Assembly (NCBI GenBank): GCA_036365515.1 | Contig: CM070874.1 | Span: 46,065,083-46,129,082, forward strand | Length of the DNA: 64,000 nucleotides | Source: Torymus aiolomorphi | Taxonomy: Eukaryota > Arthropoda > Insecta > Hymenoptera > Torymidae | Direction: 5' to 3' | Program-made: the position numbers and the translations under genes | The notes under the pieces: generated by a model | Seen by the model: the letters and a program-made list of their open reading frames with translations, nothing else | What the model was told of the DNA's origin: nothing | Databases searched by the model: none | Shown: positions 34,693 through 45,916 of the stretch, one piece after another | Position numbering within the stretch: the first letter of the stretch is position 1 | How the letters are laid out: each line of letters starts with the position of its first letter

Positions 34693-35605
34693 AGACCGTT
34701 TAGAAGTGTATAAAAGAATACAAAACGAACTTAATAGTAATTTTTGGTAATGGTAGCTGGTACAAAAATATATTGAGAAGTACATAAATTTCTCTCTGGT
34801 ACAGCGAAAATAAAAGAAAAAATAATATTAACTCTCTAAGTGAGCTTAACGCAAAGATTGACGAACGTACAATTTCTTATCATAAAAGGCGCTCACGCGC
34901 GAAAGTAAAAATAAAAAGAAAAAGAAAAATTGAACAAAGAAAAATTCACAAAGCAATGATTTTTTGATGTACTCAAGAATGCTTTGGTACAATTTACACA
35001 TAGTTTGATTCGCAAGACGAGATTATAAGGCAAAATTAACAGTTGAGCTTTTGTTGGTTATAAAAATACAAGTGGACAGCGGTTTTGAACATGTCGATGC
35101 TTGACTTGGATTTTAATTAGGAGGGCAATGAATCCCATAGCCTCATAGCTTGCATAGAGAACTCATTCTCATAAGCGGTCGTGTTAGGCGTAGGGATGTC
35201 AAAAGTGGATGAGGCCGCGGAGGTAGTAGCCTATCGGATCGCCTTATCTCGGGATTTAGCTGAGGGAGAAGCGGGAGCAAGAACAGCGGTCTACCCTGGG
35301 CAAACAGTTTATAAATTCGTACTGCCATGTAGTAATTGAGCCGAGAGGCGATCGTCAGCCAATTCAACTTAGTATAGTAGCGAGAAAGTGAGGCGTCCTG
35401 TCTTAGCCGAAAAATAAATCTCACAGCGAACTTTTGTAGCCGCAGCAACTTAACAGCAAAGTACCCAGATAAGTCACAATAAACCAAGCATGCGTGGTCA
35501 AATAAAGGCAAAACTAGGGCATCTACGAGTAGCTTTTTGACTTTGCACGAGAGAAAATGTACTCGCTTGGAGATACAGTTGCGTGCATATCTTTTTGGCC
35601 ACCCT
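34693..35605 (-). pseudogene. Jockey-like RT C-terminal tail and 3' UTR, inverted copy
   Basis: On the - strand the frame 35622-35143 encodes the region after the RT catalytic core (RVHFLSCKVKKLL, PLFDHACLVYCDLSG, YYTKLNWLTIAS, YMAVRIYKLF) typical of jockey/CR1-type elements, followed by a 3' untranslated region to 34693. It is the only copy here that keeps the segment between the catalytic core and DHACLVYC. It is inverted relative to 37620-39112 and sits between the two direct repeats. Confidence 0.8.
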
Positions 35606-36560
35606 ATATTAAAATCACTCAATATTAAAAGTTTTCTAGCTCCGTTAAAGATCCATGCTTTTAAAAAAATCCAACGCGGTTCTTAGAGTAAAGCAACACC
35701 TTTCATATCCTGTCCGATTTAAAAAAAAAAAAATTAAAATTAACAAATTGGAATCGATACGTATTCGTCTTATCTTTAATATAAGAGCAATATAGTCCAT
35801 TTCTATAGAGCCGATAAAAAGTTATGCAATTTTTTGTTAGAAAAATCACTATCTTTTCAAGTTCGATTACACAGGCATACAAAATCAAAAAGTGGTCTGT
35901 CACAGAACACTGACTATCATATCCTTATGTATTTTGACGTGCTGAACACGAATCCACTGTCCGTTTGGTTCCATCAACCCCTGATTTTGCGTAAATTATA
36001 CCATAAAAATGGAAAATTGCGGAAAACTGGATTTATGAAGTCCATCAGTGAATAGTAGAAGGTATTCGCCCAGTTGAGTCATATTCCCAGGTATTTTGAC
36101 TCGCTGAATAAGAAGACACTGTCCATTCGATCGTTTTATCCTCTGATTTTGTGCAAATCACTGTAAGTGACTGAAAATTGCGAAAAAATGCAGAAAATTG
36201 TGGAAAACTGATACCATGAATATCATCAGTGGTATTCCTAAACCCTTAAACCTTAAACCCTTAACCCTTAACCCTTAACCCTTAACCCTTAAACCCTTAA
36301 ACCTTAACCCTTAACCCTTAAACCCTTAACCCTTAAACCCTTAAAACCATCGTAAAGTTTCTTAAATGTTAATGAAAAAAAAGTTATTTATACTTTTTTT
36401 CGTTTATAGCTAACCCTTTTATTCTCAAACGATCTGTGCAACGGGTCTCTGACTCTTTTAATACCTCTATTTTTAGTTTCTCTCTTTAACATCCAACAGT
36501 AGCCCGCCATCATATTTACACCTCACACGCCTTGGTATTTTCTCTCCATTACTTTCAAAT
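35604..36560 (+). repeat. Segmental direct repeat, copy 2
   Basis: This repeats 33158-34692 without the foldback insertion at 33516 and continues past 36560 into the orphan gene on the - strand, so copy 1 is the truncated one. Confidence 0.8.
36237..36345 (+). repeat. (AACCCTT)n minisatellite, block 2
   Basis: About 15 units, more regular than block 1. Confidence 0.9.
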
Positions 36561-37612
36561 CTTGATGAAAACGTTTACCTTGCTCCTCACTGTAATCACC
36601 TAAGTTGTCTGAAAAGTACTCCAGATGAGAATTCAAAAAATGCAATTTAACACTCATCAAACAACCTAAACGTTGGTAGAGTTATCGAGCAAACCATTGA
36701 CAAGTTCTTCATAGTCGTGACTTTTATGATTTCTTAAAAAGTTTTCAACAATACTTTTAAAACTCAACCAGGCTGATTTTTCTATCTCATTCATGTGATG
36801 AATAAAGTTTTAATCTTTAAACATTTTATGAATTGGCGGGTCATCGAAAATAGTTTCTTTTATATTGGCATCACTGAGTTTTTCAAACTGCTTATGTAAA
36901 TGTATGAAACATTGCCCTTGTTTGTCCAAAGCTTTCGTGAATTGTTTAATTAGGCCTAGCTTGTATGCAATGGAGGAAGAAGGATTTTTGACTGTTCGAT
37001 CAATGGTTCTCGAATAACGTTGTGACTACCTTGATTCAGTGCATTTCTATTTTGCCATTCTGTTTGTTTGTAATGCTTCATGCGATCCCTACTATCCCAT
37101 AAGCACAAAAAACATGGGAACTCAGTGATTCCTACCTGCTGTTCTAGTATGATAGAAATGATTTTTAAGTCCCGTAAACCTGCCACTTGTGATCTGCATA
37201 ATTAACTAATTTTTTCTAAGGCGTATTTCATATTTTTATAAGATTCTTTGAGCTTAGTAGAGCGAGATATTGGAATGCTCGCGTACTTATTTCCGCTGTG
37301 TAACAGAACTGCTTTTAAGCTACGTTGCAAAGAATCTATGAAAAGTCTCCATTCATTGGGTTGATATACGTTTGCTTTCATTCATTTAGCAGACCTCTAA
37401 CGTCCGCACAATATACTAACTTTTTATCTTCATCGAGAGTAAAATATTTCCTTAACTCTTTTTCCTGCTCTCTATATATGAAAGATTTAGTCCCTGGTTG
37501 TGCCAAGCCACGCCTTGTAAGTACTGAGGACGTAAATCCAATATCTTTCGATACACCAGTATTTCGGATAAAATCGCTTAACTCCTTTTAATTGAAGGAT
37601 TTTCGAAATCGT
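36375..37612 (-). pseudogene. Orphan multi-copy arthropod protein gene, broken
   Basis: Read on the - strand, short frames give a collinear protein of roughly 400 residues: LVYCADVRGLLNE, EWRLFIDSLQRSLKAVLLHS, GNKYASIPISRSTKLKESY, DLKIISIILEQQVG, TEFPCFLCLWDSRDRMKHYK, NVIREPLIEQSKILLPPLHT, TKALDKQGQCFIHLHKQFEK, and a C-terminus with MMAGYCWMLKRETKNRG. I remember this pattern as a recurrent hypothetical protein in arthropod genomes, often next to transposons; I know no function. At least five in-frame stops or shifts break it (for example in DVRGLLNE-stop and before the C-terminus). A fragment of the same C-terminus lies at 34530-34690. It is bracketed by inverted copies of a reverse-transcriptase tail. 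Confidence 0.65.
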
Positions 37613-37619
37613 TTCTACT

Positions 37620-39112
37620 TCTACTACGATTATGCTTGGTTTATTGTGACTTATCTGGGTTGCAGCAGCTATAAAATTTCGCTGTGAGATTTATTTTTCG
37701 GCTAAGACAGGACGCCTCACTTTCTCGCTACTATACTAACAAGGAGAGCGTCTAACCTGCGAGAAACGGATTTTAGCGGGCATTGGAGAGTCGATTTCTG
37801 GTACCTAAAACTGAAGCTCAGTGCTGACAATTTCATCCAATGAGCCCTTTTTCTTGAGATATAGGCAATTTAATCTCAAATATCCTCTATTTCGATAAAA
37901 AATGATGTCTCTTCTATTGAGTGTTATATTGCAAATATTTATGATACGAAAACAAGCAAACACGATTATAAAAGTAGACAGTAAAAGCTAAAACTTAAGT
38001 CCTGATTCGTGAAAAAATATCGATTTTTCAGGAAGTTAGAAGCAATCAAAGATAGCGTACGAAAATGGTTAAAAATACGATCCATTTAATCGGTTAAAAT
38101 GAAGATCAATTTTTAACCATTTTCTTACGCTATCTTTGATTGCTTGTAACTTCCTGAAAAATCAATAATTTTTAATGAACCAGGGCTTAAATTTTAGCTT
38201 TTACTGTCTACTTTTATAATCTTTTGCTCGTTTTCGTATCATAAATATTTGCAATGTGATACTCAATAGAACGAACATCATTTTTTAACGAAATAGAGGA
38301 TTTTTGAGATTAAATTGCCCATATCTCAAGAAAAAGGGCCCATTAGATGAAATTGTCGGCACTGGGCTTCATTTTTAGGTACCAGAAATCGACTCTCCAA
38401 TACCCGCTAAAATCCGTTTCCCGCAGGTGAGACCCACTCCTTGTAAGTTGAATTGGCTGACGATCGCCTCTCGGCGCAATTACTACATGGCAGTACGAAT
38501 TTACAAACTGTTTGCCCAGGGTAGACTACTGTTCTTGCTCCCGCTTCTCCCTCAGCTAAATCCCGAGATAAGGCGATCCGATAGGCTACTACCTCCGCGG
38601 CCTCATCCACTTTTGACATCCCCATGCCTAACACGACCACTTATGAGAATGAGTTCTCTATGCCAGCTAAGAGGCTATGGGATTCATTGCCCTCCTAATT
38701 GAAATCCAAGTCGAGCATCGACATGTTCAAAACCGCTGTCCACTTGTATTTTTATAACCAAAAAAAGCTCAACTGTTAATTTTGCCTTATAATCTCGTCT
38801 TGCGAATCAAACTATGTGTAAATTGTACTAAAGCGTTTTTGCGTACATCAAACAATCATTGCTTTGTGAATTTTTCTTTGTTCAATTTTTCTTTTTCTTT
38901 TTATTTTTACTTTCGCGCATGAGCGCCTTTTATGATAAGAAATTGTACGTTCGTCAATCTTTGCGTTAAGCTCACTTAGAGAGTTAATATTATTTTTTCT
39001 TTTATTTTCGCTGTACTAGAGAGAAATTTATGTACTTCTCAATATATTTTTGTACTAGCTACCATTACCAAAAATTACTATTAAGTTCGTTTTGTATTCT
39101 TTTATACACTGA
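37620..39112 (+). pseudogene. Jockey-like RT C-terminal tail and 3' UTR, interrupted copy
   Basis: The coding part 37620-37739 and 38444-38700 (LNWLTIASRRNYYMAVRIYK, LNPEIRRSDRLLPPRPHPLL) corresponds to the - strand copy at 34693-35605, and the 3' untranslated region runs to about 39112. A 704-bp palindrome interrupts it at 37740-38443. It begins within DHACLVYC, so its 5' part is missing. Confidence 0.8.
37740..38443. mobile_element. Palindromic element with CAAGGAGAG ends, TAA target duplication
   Basis: The ends CAAGGAGAGCGTCTAACCTG and, inverted, CAAGGAGTGGGTCTCACCTG have arms of about 340 bp. TAA flanks at 37737-37739 and 38444-38446. The uninterrupted - strand copy near 35370 gives the empty site ACTATACTAAGTTGAATTGG. 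A diverged half copy lies at 44551-44720. Confidence 0.9.
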
Positions 39113-39152
39113 TATACGGTCTATATGACCTTAGCAGAAATAAACTAAGTAT

Positions 39153-39187
39153 CAATCTCTCTCTCTCTCTCTCTCTCGCTCTCTCTC
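39153..39187. repeat. (CT)n microsatellite
   Basis: About 17 CT units with one CG interruption, directly after the RT tail and before the copia remnant. Confidence 0.9.
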
Positions 39188-39239
39188 ACATGCCAAGAGT
39201 ATGAAAACTAATTTCTATACTTCCGTTGTTTTCATAGAC

Positions 39240-41645
39240 TCGCAGCTATTGTAGATACAATATATTGCTTATTATACCGAGGCTGCTGCACAAGTACAAG
39301 AAGCGATCTCTTGACAGAGCCTTGGTAAAAAAGTCTGCAAGTTCTCGGGAGTTACATATTATCGGTCTGATATCGATGTGCTTGGTTCTTTTGTGGAAGT
39401 GAGGGTTTTTGACGAATTTAATCGCCCTCTGATTGTCAACACAAAGTACTATGTCCTTATCACACCGATGTCTGGTTCCATTCAATAATTTTCTCAACCA
39501 GCATACTTCTTTGACTGCGGTTGCTGCAGCTACATACTCAGATTCGATGTTGCGTAAGGTTACATGCTTTTGACGTTGTGAGCTCCACGTTATCGCGCCA
39601 TCACTCATACAATACACGTAACCCGTTGTGGATCTTCGAGTGTGCACGTCGCTCGCAAAGTCAGCGTCAGAGTACCCTACAATTGAATCATTACCTATCA
39701 TTATCTACTTTTCCATACATTATTTCTACGTCACGCAAACCTGCGACGTACGCAAATAGGCGTTTTACAGCATTACACAATGGCCAAGAACATGTGCTAT
39801 CCGATAGGATCTCGATATGGTACAGAACACGTTCTTATGCATTCCAGATCAGCTGCTTGCAGCTTTACATTATGGCCGGCTGACACGCACATTGGCTGCG
39901 CTTCCCTCATACCAATCTTTTCTAGAGTTTGCTCTCGATACATATTTTGATTTACAAACATTGTTTTCTCGCTTCCATTTCTCTGAATTTGAAGACTAAT
40001 TAAGTAGCTTGCATCTCCTACTGCTATTGAGAACTCTTTTTTGCATTCTTCGAGGGTCCTATTCAAAATGATATTCGAATTACTTGCAAGCAAGCCGTTG
40101 TCGATAAAGAGTGCAAGATAAATTTTCTGGCCTTCATATTCACTCACAAATATACACCTATCCGCTTCACATTCTTCGAAATTGAATTTATACAAAGATG
40201 TTTTGAATTAGCGTTTCAGCAACCAGGTGCTTGTTTTAAGCCATACAATGATCTTTTTAACTCATATACCATACTACCCGAATCTTCAGTGTCGATTTGA
40301 ACGTCTTCTGGAACCTCCATCTTCTCTTCTAGTTCGCCGTACAGCAAGGGTGTGCACGCGTCGAAGGACACAATCTCCAGATCCTCTGTCCTGCATGTAG
40401 CCTTTTGCTCACAATCGTGCTTTCTCCTTCACGCTCTCTTCGTCTGCTTGACTCTGGATGACCTTGAAGACACAGATGGATTTTATGATCTTGGCGTTAG
40501 GCTCTCTTGGTACAAGTATCCGGGTATTATTGCGACGGTGAGCGTCGAGCTCCTTGTTGATGGCCTTCCGCCATTTCTCAGCGATGGAACCATTTACAGC
40601 CTCACTAAAAATTGTAGGAGTTTTTAGAGCAGTAAATTTTTACTATACCTACGAGTTTCTTCAGCTTGCTCCTATTTCGCAACGGTGACACCCTGGATGA
40701 AGATTTCTGGACTGGCCTTCGATTACCCGTGAGTGCAGGCTAGAACTTCTTCTGCTTTCAAGTAATGTCCTCTTCAGGTATAGGTGGTTCTGGTTAATCC
40801 TCATCGATCTCCTCCACAGGTGTCTCCAGCAGGTAGTCGTCCTAGAGCATCCTCAGATAGGTTAATTCCTCTTCTTGACTCGTCGAAGTCCCCGTGATGG
40901 GCCACGGCCACCTTCCTGGAGTTTGGGCAGTATAGTCTGTAGTTGGATGATTCCTCTTCGTACCCTATCAGAATAATTTTGACTGCCTGGTCATCGAGCT
41001 TCTTGATTTGCACCTTTTTTGAATGTTCTTGAATGCGGTAGATCCAAAAATCCTCAGACGTCACAAATCTGGCTTCTTCTTGGTCCATAACTCGTTTGCG
41101 GTTTTGCTTTTATCTTTTGTTGGAGTTGACACACGGTTAAGTAGATACACTGAAGTATTGACTGCCTCAGCTCAAAGTGAACGTGGTAAACCAGTTGAGT
41201 CGAGCAGCGTTCTGGCACATTACATGATTGTGCGATTCTCTCTCTCAGCCTTGCCGTTCTGCTCCGGGGTGTAAGGAGCTGTTCGCTCGTGAAATCTTCA
41301 AACCGTTGTCGCTTCGCAAAACCTTTATGGACCTTCCAAACTTGTTGTGGATTAGCTTCTCGAAAGCTCTCAATAACAATACAAGTTTCTCAGTAACGTC
41401 TGATTTGTGTTTGATAAAATAGATGTGTCGAAATAAAGGAGTGTCATCGATGAAGGATACGTAGTATTGCATCCGCCCAGGGATGTCTCCGACATGAGTC
41501 CACAGACGTTACTGTGTACCATCTCACCTGGTATCGTGGACCTCTTGACTTCTTTTTTGAAAGGGAGTTTGTGGGACTCGCTCAGCTTGCAGCCCTCACA
41601 TACAAACTCGCCGGTTACCTATACTTTTACTCCATTTACCAATTC
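39240..41645 (-). pseudogene. Ty1/copia retrotransposon pol remnant
   Basis: In - strand order the domains are: the pre-integrase Cys region (GEFVCEGCKLSESHK, about 41600); the integrase core with FIDD and VLRSDNG (41472-41245); integrase C-terminus (VTSEDFWIYRI, IILIGYEEESSNYRLY); RT with SLYGLKQAPG (about 40240) and then LALFIDNGLLAS, where the usual YVDD is FIDN; and copia RNase H (SDADFASDVHTRRSTTGYVY, VDNQRAIKFVKN). The order IN-RT-RH is diagnostic of copia. Frame breaks occur at nearly every domain border, and the RT catalytic change alone would inactivate it. The 5' end is cut at about 41645 next to a gypsy LTR. Confidence 0.9.
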
Positions 41646-41709
41646 TCTAGACGCCACCCTACTGAAAAAGCCCAAATATAGGAGAGAAGTCCGCAGGTAT
41701 ATAGACCGT

Positions 41710-41953
41710 TGTGGGGTTTGGATACCCACGTCTTCTCCCGTTCTAGGAAAGGAATGGGAGAGGGAAATCAGAGAGTCGAGGAGTCAACACAACGAGGTTT
41801 TATTGTATGAGGAGGATACAGCGGATGTACGTCCGCACGCTCGTGGGCTCGAGCAATGACTGCGGCGCGCAAGCCGCTTCTCGCCGACCGCAACATGGCC
41901 GCTCCCCCCACTCTCTCCGTTAGAGAGAGGGAGAGAAGATCGCAGTCCCTACA
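41710..41953 (-). mobile_element. Ty3/gypsy 3' LTR (TGT...ACA), about 244 bp
   Basis: On the - strand it begins TGTAGGGACTGCGATC right after a purine tract (CGGGGGAAG) and ends CCCCACA. It contains an AATAAA signal near 41797 (antisense). It follows the integrase C-terminus at 42058-42303 in the same direction, as expected for a 3' LTR. The other LTR is outside or lost. Confidence 0.7.
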
Positions 41954-42057
41954 CACTTCCCCCGAGTGCCAACGAAGTACATAAATATAAAAATATAAAT
42001 ATAAATAATTATACTGTGCTCGATAGCACTTACAAACTAGGTGATCACAGTTACATT

Positions 42058-42303
42058 ACGCTTTAGTCGCGGGAGCAAAGGATACTTTCTTCCTGGCGTA
42101 AGTCTTTAATACTGGTTGATCTACGGTGGTAGGCTGATTGCCTTTTAAATCACCACCGGAAGGCACATCGGGAAGACTATCAGAGATCATATACGCGGGT
42201 TTAAGAAGTTCAACGGATACACTGCGTGACGCGCCGTTGACTTCGACATCGAAGACGCGATCGGAGGGACGCTTTAATACTTTATATGGGCCCGTATACC
42301 TTC
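42058..42303 (-). pseudogene. Ty3/gypsy integrase C-terminus, truncated by a mariner
   Basis: The frame reads KVLKRPSDRVFDVEVNGAS, VSVELLKPAYM and a short tail ending at a stop, the usual GPYKV-to-LKPAY end of gypsy integrases. A one-base insertion breaks the GPY motif near 42285. Everything upstream is displaced by the mariner at 42302-43611. It ends about 100 bp before the LTR. Confidence 0.8.
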
Positions 42304-43611
42304 TGTCAAAAAAGTACCCGGAAAAGTTTTTTTAAATCTTCCGCGTTATAGATATTTGAAATTTTTTTTTTGTTGTATGTTGGCATCACTGTACCAAATT
42401 ATGATGTCAAGAGTGAGCGCGTTCCATCAAGCAGTTTGTTTACGCCAGCTGTTATAGTCAGTTAAGCTCAGTAGTGCGTCACGATTTTCATAATGAATAC
42501 AAATATTGAACAAAGAGTTTGCCTCAAATTTTGTGTTACCAACGAAATTTCGTGCGCGGAATCTTTGAAAATATTGGAAAAGACTTATGGGGAATCAGTT
42601 TTATCAAAAACACAAATTTACGATTGATACAAAGCATTCAAGGAAGGTCGAGAAGTGTGTGAAGATTTTCCTCGGTCCGGACGGCCATCGACAGCATCCA
42701 CCGAGGAGAACATTAAAAAAGTGAAACAAATCGTATTGGAAAATCGCTATTCAGGCTTAAGAGAGATAGCACAAGAGGTAAATATCTCCCACGAGTCAGT
42801 TCGTACGATTTTGGTGGATGTTTTGGGCATAAAACACGTCGCCACTCGACTTGCTCCAAAAGAGCTGAATTTTCTTCAAAAAGAGTACCGCAGACAGATC
42901 TCTTTGGACATGCTGGATCGTGCTAATTCCGATCCTACATTCATGGAACGCATTATAACTGGAAATGAGACATGGGTCTACGAGTTTGACATGCAAACAA
43001 GTCAACAGGCATCTCAATGGCAAACAAAAGACGAGCCAAAACCGAAAAAACCACGTCAAAGTCGATCAAAAGTGAAAGTCATGCTGACTATTTTCTTTGA
43101 TATTCATGGTTTGGTGCATCATGAATTCCTACTAGAGGGACAGACGGTCAATCAACAATATTATTTGAGCGTTTTGAAGCGTTTGCGTGAAAAAATCCGT
43201 CAAAAACGGCCAGAATTGTGGAAGAATCGTGGATTTTGCACGACGATAATGCACCACCGCATAGAGCCCCAGTTGTAACCGAATTTAAAGCCAAAAACTC
43301 AATAAATATAATCGAGCAACCACCGTATTCACCAGATTTGGCCCCATGTGACTTTTTTCTGTTCCCGAAACTAAAATTACCTCTCCGTGGAAAACGTTTT
43401 GAAGCGATCGAAGCCATAAAACAAAATTCGTTGTGGGAACTGAAGGCCATCCCAGAAAACGCTTATAAAAAATTTTTTGATGATTGGAAAAATCATTGGC
43501 AAATCTGTGTTGCATCAAATGGGGCCTAATTTGAAGGCAACAAAATAAATATTGATAAATAATTGAATATTGTGTGTTTTATTTAAAAATTCCGGGTAGT
43601 TTTTTGACAGA
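42302..43611 (+). pseudogene. mariner transposon, full length but broken
   Basis: The inverted ends TCTGTCAAAAAAGTACCCGG and TCTGTCAAAAAACTACCCGG bound about 1.3 kb. The transposase frame runs from 42493 (MNTNIEQRVCLKF) to 43529. It includes the helix-turn-helix part (SGRPSTAST, SHESVRTILVDVLGIK) and the catalytic domain: GNETWVYEFD, where the first catalytic Asp of the usual GDETW is Asn; WILHDDNAPPH; and YSPDLAPCDFFLFPKLK, giving the D34D pattern of mariners. Defects are a stop in place of Trp before YKAFKEGRE (about 42628), a frameshift near 43218-43280 and the Asp-to-Asn change. TA is present after the right end, but the left side is drifted. Confidence 0.93.
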
Positions 43612-43759
43612 TAGTATGGCCTTTCTAATGACTTTTTGGCCATGTTGCGCATAAATACATGTGTACAAGTATAAAGGTCCTTGAAGCAAAACGCACGTTT
43701 TTTATAATTATGTACGACAGTTTCCGCCGTTTTTTTATAAAAATTATCAATTTATTGTA

Positions 43760-44087
43760 AAAAAAATATACGTTACATTTTATTCAAAATATTGCCCGTC
43801 ATTGGCTACTACTTTTGCCATCTTTCTGGCAGCATTCGGATGCCACGTCGAAAAAACTCTTCATCTTTTGAGGCTACCCATAAATCGAACCCATTTTTGG
43901 CTTCTTCGTAAGAAGTGAAGTGCTGCTTGACCAGGGCGTGAGCCATCGACCGGAACAAGTGGTAGTCCGAAGGAGCAATGTCTGGTGAATACGGCGGGTG
44001 GGGTAAGACATCCCATTGTAAAGCTTCCAAAGTATCCTTGACGACTTTTGCAACATGTGGCTGAGCGTTGTCGTGCTGAAAAATCAT
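43760..44087 (-). pseudogene. Second mariner, C-terminal half only
   Basis: The - strand frame has HDNAQPHVAKVVKD, YSPDIAPSDYHLFRSM and FFRRGIRMLPERWQKV, the last third of a mariner transposase of a different subfamily from the neighbour. The second and third catalytic Asp residues remain. The frame is open to its stop, but everything upstream of HDNA is missing. 43612-43759 is probably its 3' untranslated end. 44088-44295 holds no gene. Confidence 0.9.
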
Positions 44088-44295
44088 CAGTTCATAAACA
44101 ATCTAACTCCTGAAAACAAATACAAATGTGTAAGCGTCCTAAGCCTAGAGGAGGGGGGATCTGAAGGCGTATAGACGCGCTATAATCTCCGCGACCGCCC
44201 TGGAATGAACGCGAGCTAAGTAAACGATTGTGAAGAGATCAATAAATGTATAACAGAATTGACGAATAAAGATAAGACGATATTTGTGACCGAAT

Positions 44296-44432
44296 CCATC
44301 TCAAATCGAACAGCCAGAGTATGCCTACCTCATCGATTATTTTGAAATCAATGTATTGCTATTCTTCTCTAAAAATGATTCGACACGTATTTTTTCATTT
44401 TTCGATTGCACTAAAATTGCATCCGGTTGGCA
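44296..44432 (+). repeat. Left member of a 16.5-kb-spaced inverted repeat pair
   Basis: ATCTCAAATCGAACAGCCAG through GCACTAAAATTGCATCCGGT matches the reverse complement of 60854-60990 with scattered differences. It could be two dispersed copies of one repeat in opposite orientation. Confidence 0.75.
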
Positions 44433-44550
44433 CTGGTAAAAATTTTTTACAAAATCCTAACTTTGAAATTTTACTTTTCAAGATCATCTTCAAACTGTTG
44501 CCATATTACGAGTTTTTTAAGCTTTTGAGTAAACTATACGTGGTTATACT

Positions 44551-44720
44551 TACAAGGAGAGTGCACACCCTCCGGAAAACGGATTTTCGCGGGCATTTGA
44601 GAGTTGATTTCTGGTATCTAAAAATGAAGCCCAGTGCTCATATTTCCGTCAAAAGGGCCCTTTTTTGAGATATGGGCAATCTCATCTCAAATATCCTCTA
44701 TTTCACTAAAAAATGCACTT
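44551..44720 (+). repeat. Diverged half copy of the CAAGGAGAG palindrome
   Basis: It matches the left arm of 37740-38443 (AAAACGGATTTTCGCGGGCA; TTGATTTCTGGTATCTAAAA). No opposite arm is present. Confidence 0.7.
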
Positions 44721-44883
44721 TTTGGAAAAATGCATTTTTCTCAAAAAAAATTTTTTTGTTATACTCCTCATAGAGGAAGCTTTGTAACAGTGAAAAAAAT
44801 TTTCGAGACAAAAAATCTTCAAAAAGATGTTTTAAGGGAATATATGTCGATATTTGTTGATTTTGACAAAATTTTTTTTCGTG

Positions 44884-44966
44884 GGTGTGTGTGTGCGTGC
44901 GTGTGTGCGTGCGCGCACGTGTGTGTGTGTGCGCGCGTGTGCGCGTGTGTGCGTGTGTGTGTGTAT
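44884..44966. repeat. (GT/GC)n microsatellite
   Basis: An irregular GTGTGC run of about 80 bp. The Cys/His-rich frames here are artefacts. Confidence 0.92.
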
Positions 44967-44999
44967 GTAAACTCTTTATATCTCGGAAACGAATCGACC

Positions 45000-45730
45000 T
45001 ATTTTCGTTAACAAGAGTAAAAATTATCCAATCGTCCAGAAATTTGCCACAGATATAGCTTTTATATATCTTCAGATTGAGTTCGTTGCCCAAAAAAATC
45101 GGTCCATTACGACCAAAGATATTTGAGGTTAAAAATTTTTTTTTTAATTTTCGAATCGTGTTTACTCACAATCAGAGAATACTTGATTTATTGACTTAAA
45201 ATTTTAACCACTTAATAAACTCATTAAAGACTAAATTTAGATAAAATTTTAAGATTATCCTCATTTGTTTTTTTAGAAAAAAATTATTTTAGAAAAAATT
45301 TGCATTTTCGTTGTCGCACGATGACAAGAGTAAAAATCATTCAATCGTCCTGAAATTTAGTACAGATGTAGCTTTTATATATCTCCAGATCGAGTTCGTT
45401 GCCCAAAAAAATCGGTCCATTACAAAAAAAGATTGAGGTTAAAAATTTTTTTTTTAAATTTTCGAATCGCGTTTTCTCGAAGAATACTCGATTTATCAAC
45501 TTGAAATTTTAACCACTTATTAAACTCATTGAAGACTATATTTGGTTAAAATTTTAAAAGATTATTTTCATTTGTTTTTTAGAAAAAAATTATTTTGGAT
45601 AAAATTTGCGTTTTCGTTGTCGCACGATAACAAGAGTAAAAATTATCCAATCATCCTGAAATTTGGCACAGATGTAGCTTTTATATATCTTCAGATCTTG
45701 TTCGTTGCCCAAATTATTCACCCAATGATT
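45000..45730 (+). repeat. Tandem repeat of about 310 bp, 2.3 units
   Basis: AAGAGTAAAAATTATCCAAT-type landmarks start at 45013, 45326 and 45632 (spacings 313 and 306). Each is followed by TATAGCTTTTATATATCTTC or a close variant. Confidence 0.88.
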
Positions 45731-45916
45731 TCCTTGAACAATTTTATTGTGAATTACAGCTGTTAGACGACATCAAGGCGAGAATGTTTTAAGCATAATC
45801 GGCTCGTAATGCCGGAGCTAGTTTTAAGAGTTTATTGGAAGTTCGCGCACGGAGAATGTGGAAGAGTCGGAAAAATGATTAACTCATAGCGGTCGAAAAG
45901 AATAATTGATTTATTC

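Noticed and set aside
35143..35622. A host gene on the - strand
   Set aside because: The motifs match the C-terminal region of jockey-like RT polyproteins, and a second copy with the same 3' UTR lies at 37620-39112.
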